Below the pieces are notes generated by a model. It was not told the DNA's origin and made no database searches. It saw only the letters and a program-made list of their open reading frames with translations. A stretch of DNA of 11,794 nt from Gemmatimonas phototrophica (GTDB lineage: Bacteria; Gemmatimonadota; Gemmatimonadetes; Gemmatimonadales; Gemmatimonadaceae): contig CAMBRJ010000044.1 in NCBI GenBank assembly GCA_945870175.1, positions 1-11,794 on the forward strand, read 5' to 3'. Below, piece by piece: positions 1-6,132 of this stretch (position 1 is its first letter; every line of letters begins with the position of its first letter). The translations under genes were made by a program, and so were the position numbers.

Positions 1-188
1 ATCACGATATCGCAGTCGCGTGCCGCGTCGGCCGGCGTGCGCGCGTGGCGCACCCCGAGCTCGCGCGCCATGGCTTCGGCCTTGGGGCCGGTGCGATTCC
101 ACACCGCCAGATCGAATTCAGGACGCGCGAGGTGGCGGGCCATCGGAGTGCCGATGGCACCGAGTCCGAGAAAAGCGACGCGAGGCAT
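1..188 (-). CDS. NAD(P)-dependent beta-hydroxyacid dehydrogenase, N-terminal part (runs off left edge)
   Basis: Reading the minus strand from an ATG at 188 gives 62 complete codons before the window ends. The product opens with a short beta strand and a Rossmann dinucleotide motif, GLGAIGTPMARHLAR, at residues 8-22. This matches the GxGxxGxxMAxxL signature of the 6-phosphogluconate / 3-hydroxyisobutyrate dehydrogenase family. The next strand ends in WNRT (residues 30-33). An Arg at this place in the family usually contacts the 2'-phosphate of NADP, as in glyoxylate/succinic semialdehyde reductases, so NADP preference is inferred. The substrate cannot be told because the catalytic Lys region and the C-terminal domain lie outside the window. 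No clear Shine-Dalgarno precedes the ATG, but the family normally begins this close to the glycine motif. It is divergent from the small HMA-like gene, with 75 bases between the two starts. Confidence 0.88.
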   Translation of the reverse strand, partial: MPRVAFLGLGAIGTPMARHLARPEFDLAVWNRTGPKAEAMARELGVRHARTPADAARDCDIV

Positions 189-251
189 TGCGAGACGGGT
201 AAAGGGGCACAGCGCCGTCGATCAGCCGGTTGAGGTAACGACGCCGATCGT

Positions 252-255
252 GGAG
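252..255 (+). promoter_or_regulatory. Ribosome binding site for the HMA-like gene
   Basis: GGAG lies 8 bases before the ATG at 264. It supports this start and supports the small gene being translated. Confidence 0.6.
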
Positions 256-263
256 ATTGAAAG

Positions 264-503
264 ATGCCACGTCAACGGATCCACGTGCAGCTCGACGGCC
301 TCGTCGCCGTGCACGCCGTGCGCGCGGTCTGGACGGCCCTGGGGGCCGTTCCGGGGGTGCTGAGCGCCGAAGTGACCATGCAGGGCGCGGTGCTGGAGGT
401 GGAGGGTGCCCTCGATCGGGCGGCGCTGGACGTCGCGCTCGACGCCGCCGGGGTATCGGTTCGGAGCCTCCGGGTCGAGGCGAGGGTCCTGCCCGTTCTG
501 TAA
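264..503 (+). CDS. Small HMA-like (heavy-metal-associated fold) protein lacking the CxxC metal site
   Basis: A 79-residue cytosolic protein with no signal peptide or membrane span. Its pattern follows the beta-alpha-beta-beta-alpha-beta layout of HMA/CopZ-like domains. Strand 1 is residues 5-11, helix 1 about 15-28, then PGV at 30-32 (the usual 'lpGV' turn), strands 2 and 3 about 33-48, helix 2 about 51-61, an AG turn at 61-62, and a last strand. In copper chaperones the loop reads GMxCxxC; here residues 12-19 read GLVAVHAV, so Ala15 and Ala18 stand exactly where the two cysteines should be. The protein has no cysteine at all, so soft-metal binding by the usual route is excluded. It may be a degenerate HMA domain used for protein contacts. 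A good GGAG site precedes the ATG. It lies between a divergent dehydrogenase and mgtE, with 78 bases to the latter. The fold assignment is by eye; the gene itself is likely real. Confidence 0.7.
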   Translation: MPRQRIHVQLDGLVAVHAVRAVWTALGAVPGVLSAEVTMQGAVLEVEGALDRAALDVALDAAGVSVRSLRVEARVLPVL

Positions 504-504
504 C

Positions 505-519
505 GACGGCCGGGCCGTC
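505..519 (+). terminator. Possible hairpin terminator after the HMA-like gene
   Basis: GACGGC, three loop bases (CGG), then GCCGTC form a perfect 6-bp GC-rich stem starting 2 bases after the stop codon. The run that follows has only three consecutive T residues (527-529), so it is a weak match to an intrinsic terminator. It could instead be a processing or attenuation structure ahead of mgtE. Confidence 0.35.
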
Positions 520-581
520 CTGCGCCTTTGCTCGCTGGGCGCGTCCCACTAACTTGACCGCCTTACCGCCGCCCTTCGCCG

Positions 582-1994
582 ATGCCACCTCACGCCAATA
601 AAGACCGGCCGCTCGCGGCGCTGATCGTGCCGGATCTTCTCGAGTTGCTCGAGGAGCACCCGGAGAGCATCGGACCGCAGACGGAGGAGATGCACCCGGC
701 CGACCTCGCGGACATCGCGGAGGCGCTGCCGGAGGCTATGGTGCGCGCGTTCCTGTCGGCGCTGCCGAAGGAGCGGGCGGGCGAGGTGCTCGAGTATCTC
801 GACGAAGGCCTCCGCACCATGGTGCTCGAGGAGCTGACGGCCGTCGAAGCCGCCTCGATGATGTCGGAGATGACTCCCGACGAGCGGGCGGACGCGCTCG
901 AGGAGCTCGACGAGGAGACGGCGGACGACATCCTCGCCGAGTTCGAGCCGGCGGAGAAAGCCGAGACCGAGCGCCTGCTGGAGTACGACCCGTACACGGC
1001 CGGCGGTCTGATGACCACCGAGTTTGTGGCGGTCGACGAGAATCTCACGGCCGAAGAAGCGCTCGTCGCGGTCCGGGCGATGTCCCGGGCGGGCCGTCGC
1101 GAAGCCATGTACACCGTCTACACCATCGACGGCAACGGACGACTGCGCGGCGTCTTGTCGCTCCGGGAGTTGCTGGCGTCGCCCGACGGGACGCCCCTGA
1201 GCGATCTCGCCTGGAGCGAGGTCGTGAGCGTCGCCCCCGACCTCTCGCAGGAAGCGGTGTCGCAGATCACGTCCAACTACGACTTGGTCGCGCTGCCGGT
1301 CGTGGATTCGGAGAAGCGGCTGCTCGGCGTGGTCACGATCGACGACGTCATCGACGTCATTCAGGAAGAAGGCACCGAAGACGCGCAGAAGTTTGGTGGT
1401 ATGGAGGCGCTCGAAGAGCCGTACATGCAGATCGGCCTCTGGCAGAACGTGCGCAAGCGCGGTGGCTGGCTCGCGGTGCTCGCCGTCAGTGAGATGCTCA
1501 CGGCCTCGGTGATGGCGCGTTACGAAGGCGAGATCGGTCGGGTGCTGCTGCTGTCGCAGTTCATTCCGCTCGTCATGAGCTCGGGGGGCAACTCGGGCTC
1601 GCAGGCGACGTCGTTGATCATTCGCGCCATGGCGCTGGGTGAGGTGCGTCTCGGTGATTGGTGGCGTGTGGTGCTGCGTGAACTGCCGGCCGGCCTTATC
1701 CTCGGCCTGCTGCTGGGCGCGATCGCGTTCGGACGAATCCTCCTGTGGGATGCGCTCGAGCTGTACAACTACGGGCCGCACTCGGTCATGATCGCGGTCA
1801 CGGTTGGGCTGGCGCTGGTCGGCATCGTGCTGGTGGGGTCACTGACCGGCTCGATGCTGCCGTTCCTGCTCAAACGCTTCAATTTCGACCCGGCCAGCGC
1901 CTCAGCTCCTCTCGTGGCCACGATCGTCGACGTCTCCGCGATCAGCATCTACTTCGGTATCGCCTTCCAGCTTCTCAGCGGCACGCTGCTGTGA
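582..1994 (+). CDS. mgtE: MgtE-family magnesium channel/transporter
   Basis: The 470-residue product has the full MgtE architecture and usual length (about 450). Residues ~20-130 form the acidic helical N domain. It is followed by YDPYTAGGLMT (135-145), the family's entry into the CBS pair (CBS1 ~138-200, CBS2 ~202-265, ending GVVTIDDVIDVI). A linking helix leads to a C-terminal membrane domain (~285-470) of about five helices. The pore signature SSGGNSGSQ is at 333-341, and the last helix carries Asp450 in ATIVDVSAISIYF, corresponding to the Mg2+-coordinating Asp of the pore. Known role of the family: Mg2+ entry through the inner membrane, gated by Mg2+ bound between the N and CBS domains. 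ATG at 582 is the first in-frame start fitting the family; no strong Shine-Dalgarno is seen. No Mg2+ riboswitch fits in the 78-base gap upstream. The stop overlaps the next gene's GTG. Confidence 0.96.
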   Translation: MPPHANKDRPLAALIVPDLLELLEEHPESIGPQTEEMHPADLADIAEALPEAMVRAFLSALPKERAGEVLEYLDEGLRTMVLEELTAVEAASMMSEMTPDERADALEELDEETADDILAEFEPAEKAETERLLEYDPYTAGGLMTTEFVAVDENLTAEEALVAVRAMSRAGRREAMYTVYTIDGNGRLRGVLSLRELLASPDGTPLSDLAWSEVVSVAPDLSQEAVSQITSNYDLVALPVVDSEKRLLGVVTIDDVIDVIQEEGTEDAQKFGGMEALEEPYMQIGLWQNVRKRGGWLAVLAVSEMLTASVMARYEGEIGRVLLLSQFIPLVMSSGGNSGSQATSLIIRAMALGEVRLGDWWRVVLRELPAGLILGLLLGAIAFGRILLWDALELYNYGPHSVMIAVTVGLALVGIVLVGSLTGSMLPFLLKRFNFDPASASAPLVATIVDVSAISIYFGIAFQLLSGTLL

Positions 1995-2926
1995 GTCGTG
2001 CGCCGGAAGCCCCGTCGTCCGCGCATGTGCTGCGGGCGACGCTGCTGGTCGTGCTGAGTGCCTGTTGCTTCGGCAGCATCGCCCCGCTCACCGTGATTGC
2101 GACTGGCCATGGCATGGCGCTGGAGTCGGTGCAGGCCTGGCGATACGCCACCAGTGCGGTGCTGCTCGTCGCCGTCGGCTGGTGGCGCGGCGCTCCCCCG
2201 CGCCGTGGCGTGGCCCCGTGGTTCGCCCCGCGCATTCTGCTGGTGGCGGGGGGCGGTCAGGCGACGATCGCCACCCTGGCGCTGCTCTCGCTGCAGTGGA
2301 TTCCCACCGCGACCGCGTCGTTCCTGTTTTATACCTTCCCCGCCTGGGTGGCGGTGATCACGGCGATTCGCGGCATCGAGCGCCTCGCTCGCACGCGGGT
2401 GACGGCGCTTCTGCTGGCGTTGGGCGGCATCGGCTTCATGGTGGGCGCGCCGAGTGCGGCGTCGCTCAATCCCCTGGGCGTGGCGGCCGTGCTGGCGGCG
2501 GCGCTGGTGTACGCCCTCTACATCCCGATCCTCGGCCGCTTGCAGCGACAGCGCGAGGCGATCGACGTGTCCCGGGCGATCGCCGTCGGCGGCGCGGTGC
2601 TCTTCGTGGGCTGGGCCGTGGTGACTGGCACGCTCTTTCGGATTCCCGATGGCGTCGCCTTCGGGGCGAGTGCACTGCAGGGGGTGCTGTCGGCCGTGTC
2701 GTTTCTGGCGTTTTTGGCGGGGCTCCGGGTGCTGGGCCCCGTCCGCACGGCGATCACGTCCACGGTGGAACCGTTTTGGACCACCATGCTGGGCGTGGTG
2801 CTGCTGCGGCAGTCGGTTGGCACCGGTACCTTGATCGGTGGCGTCGCGATCATGGGGGCGGTCCTGCTTTTGCAACGGCCGGCCGTGGCGCACCGCCCCG
2901 CTCAATCGTCGGCAGCGGACACGTAG
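1991..2926 (+). CDS. EamA-domain drug/metabolite (DMT) superfamily permease
   Basis: Starting at GTG 1991, the product is 311 residues, typical of 10-helix DMT permeases (about 290-310). It is hydrophobic throughout, with two EamA repeats (about residues 14-140 and 160-295). The first begins VVLSACCFGSIAPLT, the usual 'lxWGsxxp' type opening. The second repeat ends in the typical FWTTMLGVVLLRQSVGTGTLIGG segment, where a conserved Glu/helix pair and a 'G.aLI..Gv' helix are expected. The substrate cannot be inferred; the family exports amino acids, nucleotides or other metabolites across the inner membrane. The frame stays open upstream into mgtE, but that extension is only the shadow of mgtE. 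GTG 1991 overlaps the mgtE TGA by four bases (GTGA), a translational-coupling arrangement, and there is no independent Shine-Dalgarno. Confidence 0.88.
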   Translation: MSRAPEAPSSAHVLRATLLVVLSACCFGSIAPLTVIATGHGMALESVQAWRYATSAVLLVAVGWWRGAPPRRGVAPWFAPRILLVAGGGQATIATLALLSLQWIPTATASFLFYTFPAWVAVITAIRGIERLARTRVTALLLALGGIGFMVGAPSAASLNPLGVAAVLAAALVYALYIPILGRLQRQREAIDVSRAIAVGGAVLFVGWAVVTGTLFRIPDGVAFGASALQGVLSAVSFLAFLAGLRVLGPVRTAITSTVEPFWTTMLGVVLLRQSVGTGTLIGGVAIMGAVLLLQRPAVAHRPAQSSAADT

Positions 2927-2960
2927 CACCCGACCTTTCTTCCCGAATGGCGATCAGCGC

Positions 2961-3977
2961 ATGGCAAAAATTCTCGTGACCGGAGCCGCAGGCTTCATCG
3001 GCTATCATACCAGCGAACGGCTGCTGGCGCGTGGCGATGAGGTGGTGGGCCTCGACATCGTCAACGACTACTACGATCCCACGCTGAAGGAGGCGCGCAT
3101 CGCGCGACTCTCAGCCAAGCCGGGATTCCGTCTGTTCCGCATGGACCTGGCCGATCGTGACGGCGTGGCGCGCCTGTTCCGGGAAGAGCGCTTCGATCGC
3201 GTGATCCACTTGGCCGCGCAGGCGGGCGTGCGATACTCGATCACGAATCCGCACGCGTATATCGAGAGCAACCTCGTCGGGTTCATCAACATCCTCGAAG
3301 GGTGCCGCCACACCGGCGTGCAGCATCTCACCTACGCCTCGTCGTCGAGCGTGTACGGTGCCAACACCGCCATGCCGTTCTCCGTGCATCAGAACATCGA
3401 TCACCCGGTGTCGCTGTATGCCGCCACGAAGAAGGCGAACGAGCTGATGGCGCACACCTACAGCCATCTGTATGGACTGCCCACCACGGGGCTGCGCTTC
3501 TTCACGGTGTACGGTCCGTGGGGCCGTCCTGATATGGCCATGTTCCTGTTCACGAAGGCCATTCTCGAAGGCCAGCCGATCGACGTGTTCAATCACGGCA
3601 AGATGCAGCGCGACTTCACGTATATCGACGACATTGTGGAAGGCGTGATCCGCACGAGCGATCATACCGCCGAGCCGAATCCGGCGTGGAATTCGGACGC
3701 CCCCGATCCGGCCACGAGCAAGGCGCCCTACCGAATTTACAATATTGGTAACAATAACCCGGTGGAATTGATGTATCTCATCGAGACCATTGAGAAGTCA
3801 CTCGGGCGCGTGGCGGAAAAGCGCATGCTGCCGTTGCAGCCCGGGGATGTGCCGGCCACCTACGCGAACGTGGACGCGCTGGTCCGTGACGTCGGCTTCG
3901 CCCCGCAGACGCCCATCGAGACCGGTGTGGCGAATTTCGTCGCCTGGTATCGCGAGTACTTTCAGATCGGAGATTGA
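2961..3977 (+). CDS. UDP-glucuronate 4-epimerase (NAD-dependent, SDR family)
   Basis: The 338-residue cytosolic enzyme is predicted to interconvert UDP-glucuronate and UDP-galacturonate. An extended-SDR Rossmann motif TGAAGFIG is at 7-14. The serine run ASSSSVYG is at 126-133. The catalytic Tyr153 and Lys157 are in YAATK. The strongly diagnostic segment YGPWGRPDMAMF is at 184-195. The C-terminal part with PYRIYNIGNNNPVELM and LQPGDVPATYANVDAL closely follows CapI/LpsL-type glucuronate 4-epimerases and not GalE. ATG 2961 places the glycine motif correctly; the frame continues upstream only as a shadow of the permease gene. There is no good Shine-Dalgarno. UDP-glucose dehydrogenase follows after 6 bases and makes its substrate, so the pair forms a two-step route to UDP-galacturonate for LPS or capsule. 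A decarboxylase or 4-keto enzyme is unlikely given the motif set. Confidence 0.93.
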   Translation: MAKILVTGAAGFIGYHTSERLLARGDEVVGLDIVNDYYDPTLKEARIARLSAKPGFRLFRMDLADRDGVARLFREERFDRVIHLAAQAGVRYSITNPHAYIESNLVGFINILEGCRHTGVQHLTYASSSSVYGANTAMPFSVHQNIDHPVSLYAATKKANELMAHTYSHLYGLPTTGLRFFTVYGPWGRPDMAMFLFTKAILEGQPIDVFNHGKMQRDFTYIDDIVEGVIRTSDHTAEPNPAWNSDAPDPATSKAPYRIYNIGNNNPVELMYLIETIEKSLGRVAEKRMLPLQPGDVPATYANVDALVRDVGFAPQTPIETGVANFVAWYREYFQIGD

Positions 3978-3983
3978 CGCGTC

Positions 3984-5288
3984 ATGAAGATCGCGATGAT
4001 CGGCACGGGCTATGTCGGCCTCGTGTCCGGTGCCTGTTTTGCGGAATTTGGCCCTGATGTGACCTGTGTGGACGTCGACGCGGCGAAGATCGAACGCTTG
4101 CTGAACGGCGAGATCCCGATTTACGAGCCGGGACTCGACGCGCTGGTGGCCAAGGGCATCAAGAGCGGACGATTGGCGTTCACGACCGACCTCGCCAAGG
4201 CCGTGTCGGAAGCGGACGCCGTGTTCATCGCGGTCGGCACGCCCTCGCGCCGCGGTGATGGACACGCCGATCTGCGCTACGTAGAGGCGGCGGCGATCGA
4301 GATCGCGAAGTCGCTGCAGGGGTACACGGTGGTCGTCACGAAGAGCACCGTGCCCGTCGGCACCGGTCGCCGGGTGGCGGAGATCATTCGCGGCGCCAAC
4401 CCAACCGCCGAATTCGACGTCGCGTCGAATCCCGAATTTCTACGCGAAGGCTCGGCGATCGGGGATTTCATGCGTCCCGATCGCGTCGTGATCGGTGCGG
4501 AGACGGATCGTGCACGAGGCGTGATGCAGGCGCTCTATCGTCCGCTGTATCTCATGGAAACGCCGGTCGTGATGACGACGCTCGAGACGGCGGAACTGAC
4601 GAAGTACGCCGCCAACGCTTTTCTCGCCACGAAGATCACGTTCATCAACGAGATGGCGGACCTGTGCGAGAAAGTCGGCGCGAACGTGCAGGATGTGGCG
4701 CGCGGCATGGGCCTCGACGGACGCATCGGCAAGAAGTTCCTGCACGCCGGGCCGGGCTACGGTGGCTCCTGCTTCCCGAAGGACACCATCGCGCTCGTGC
4801 GTACCGCACAGGAGTACGGATCGCCCGCTCGGCTGGTGGAAACCGTCGTGCAGGTGAACGACACGCGGAAGGGCGCGATGGCCTCGCGCGTGATTGCCGC
4901 CTGCGGTGGCTCGGTCCGCGGCAAGACGGTCGGTGTGCTTGGCGTCGCCTTCAAGCCGAACACCGACGACATGCGCGATGCCCCGAGTTTGGCGATTGTG
5001 CCAGCCCTGCAGGATGCTGGCGCCACCGTGCGGGCTTATGATCCCGCCGCGATGCACGAAGCCAAGGCGCTCCTGCCGGGCGTGGAGTGGTGCGCGGATG
5101 CCTACGACGTCGCGATCGGTGCCGACGTGCTGGTGATCATCACCGAATGGAACGAATTCCGCGCCTTGGATCTCGATCGGATAGGGGCGTCGATGACGCA
5201 GAAGGTGCTGGTCGATCTCCGCAACGTGTATCGGGCGGAGGACGTCCGCGGGCAGGGCTTCGCGTACACGAGCATCGGTCGGCCGTAG
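3984..5288 (+). CDS. ugd: UDP-glucose 6-dehydrogenase
   Basis: The 434-residue enzyme is predicted to oxidise UDP-glucose to UDP-glucuronate with two NAD+. The N-terminal Rossmann domain starts MKIAMIGTGYVGLVSG, with the GxGxxG motif at residues 7-12 and an acidic NAD-ribose site in CVDVD. Further family landmarks are IYEPGL, VGTPSRRGDG, TKSTVPVGTG and NPEFLREGSAI. A central helical dimerisation segment contains ETAELTKYAANAFLATKI. The active-site cysteine is Cys263 in GYGGSCFPKDT. The C-terminal UDP-binding domain begins near GVLGVAFKPNTDDMRDAPS. Length is standard for TuaD/Ugd enzymes. GGAG sits 11 bases before the ATG, inside the end of the epimerase gene, and only 6 bases separate the two, so they are surely co-transcribed. 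It is the last plus-strand gene and converges on SURF1. Confidence 0.97.
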   Translation: MKIAMIGTGYVGLVSGACFAEFGPDVTCVDVDAAKIERLLNGEIPIYEPGLDALVAKGIKSGRLAFTTDLAKAVSEADAVFIAVGTPSRRGDGHADLRYVEAAAIEIAKSLQGYTVVVTKSTVPVGTGRRVAEIIRGANPTAEFDVASNPEFLREGSAIGDFMRPDRVVIGAETDRARGVMQALYRPLYLMETPVVMTTLETAELTKYAANAFLATKITFINEMADLCEKVGANVQDVARGMGLDGRIGKKFLHAGPGYGGSCFPKDTIALVRTAQEYGSPARLVETVVQVNDTRKGAMASRVIAACGGSVRGKTVGVLGVAFKPNTDDMRDAPSLAIVPALQDAGATVRAYDPAAMHEAKALLPGVEWCADAYDVAIGADVLVIITEWNEFRALDLDRIGASMTQKVLVDLRNVYRAEDVRGQGFAYTSIGRP

Positions 5289-5297
5289 TCAAACGAC

Positions 5298-5338
5298 CGC
5301 CCGGTGCGCCCAGTCAGTCAGGGGGCGACAGCCGGGCG
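5298..5338. terminator. Imperfect GC hairpin at the convergent ugd / SURF1 junction
   Basis: CGCCCGG (5298-5304) pairs with CCGGGCG (5332-5338). Inside it CGCCC (5307-5311) pairs with GGGCG (5323-5327), separated by small bulges and an 11-base loop. It spans the 25-base gap between the two convergent stops and the last codons of the SURF1 gene. No T-rich tract follows on either strand, so termination is inferred from position, not shown. Confidence 0.3.
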
Positions 5339-6132
5339 CGCTCGTTCTGGGCGTTGCCGACGCCACCCATATCTCGGCCTGTTTCGTCGTCTGGCACCGT
5401 TCCCCCGTTCGAGCGCCCAGGGCCCCAGACGAATGCGGCAAAGCCCACCAGGAACACGAGCGCGAATCCGAACCACTGCATCGCGTACGACTGGTGCGGT
5501 CCCTCCGACGGGCTCGGCGGCGGCACGCGCGCGGCCTTCGCGATGTCATACATGGCCGTGTCTCCCAGTGCGAGGAGCAGGAACGGCGCCAGCGGATGAC
5601 CGGTGAGGGCGGCGATCGTGTCGCGGTCGAGCAGACGAACCGCGCGTGTCGCGGTCTGCATCTGCACCCTGCCCGGCGTGTGCGCGGGGAATGCGAGTAC
5701 GAGCGCGTCGAGATCGAGCGTATCCTCTTCACGCGCCTGATCACGGTCAAACGTGCGGCCATCAGGCGAATAGACGAAGCCGCGCAGCACCAGCACCGCG
5801 GTATCGCCCCACGCGCCATCGAGCGGTCGCACCGGCGTGAGCAGATGCACCCCCGGTGAGCCCGCCTGCGACCGCGTGGCGTGCACCACTTCGCCGGCGT
5901 AATCGGCGACGCCGCGTATGTGCACGCGACGCCAATGCGAGTCGGTGGTATCCACGCCCTGCAGCAAGGAGACGCTCACCACGGGCATCGTCCCGCGCGC
6001 GAGCACGATCGCGTTCTGTGCACGCCGCTGGGTGAGCCGGTCCAGCTGCCAGATCCCGAGCCGAATGCACACGCCGGCGGCCAAGACCGTGAGCACGCCG
6101 AACAGCACCGTGTTCTTGCGGTGACGACTCAT
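5314..6132 (-). CDS. SURF1-family cytochrome c oxidase assembly protein
   Basis: The 272-residue protein has the two-span SURF1 plan. Transmembrane helix 1 is about residues 8-28 and runs into LGIWQLDRLTQRRAQN (25-40), the family's N-terminal signature. A periplasmic domain follows with a 'WRRVHIRGVADYAGEV' strand pair and FVYSPDGRTF. EGPHQSYAMQW at 210-220 leads directly into helix 2 (about 218-240); this 'hxxYaxQWf' motif is the second family signature. A hydrophilic C-terminal tail of about 35 residues follows. SURF1 proteins help insert haem a into subunit I of aa3-type oxidases in the inner membrane. ATG 6132 overlaps the glgB stop (ATGA, 6129-6132) with no Shine-Dalgarno of its own, so translation is probably coupled. 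No oxidase subunit genes are in this window; it is last in the minus-strand run. Confidence 0.92.
   Translation of the reverse strand: MSRHRKNTVLFGVLTVLAAGVCIRLGIWQLDRLTQRRAQNAIVLARGTMPVVSVSLLQGVDTTDSHWRRVHIRGVADYAGEVVHATRSQAGSPGVHLLTPVRPLDGAWGDTAVLVLRGFVYSPDGRTFDRDQAREEDTLDLDALVLAFPAHTPGRVQMQTATRAVRLLDRDTIAALTGHPLAPFLLLALGDTAMYDIAKAARVPPPSPSEGPHQSYAMQWFGFALVFLVGFAAFVWGPGRSNGGTVPDDETGRDMGGVGNAQNERARLSPPD

Noticed and set aside
504..581. Mg2+ riboswitch (M-box or similar) upstream of mgtE
   Set aside because: Only 78 bases are available and the one hairpin seen is a small GC stem; no riboswitch-like layout. A TTGACC at 554-559 has no matching -10 element.
549..1781. Long minus-strand open frame opposite mgtE (410 codons)
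   Set aside because: It is the codon-bias shadow of mgtE: Arg/His-rich, low complexity, no recognisable motif, while the plus strand encodes an intact MgtE.
1745..1990. N-terminal extension of the DMT permease frame into mgtE
   Set aside because: The extension is Arg/Ala-rich, unlike the family, and overlaps the conserved mgtE membrane domain; GTG 1991 gives the family's normal length.
2838..2960. N-terminal extension of the epimerase frame into the permease gene
   Set aside because: ATG 2961 puts the Rossmann glycine motif at residues 8-14 as the family requires; the extension has no homology-like features.
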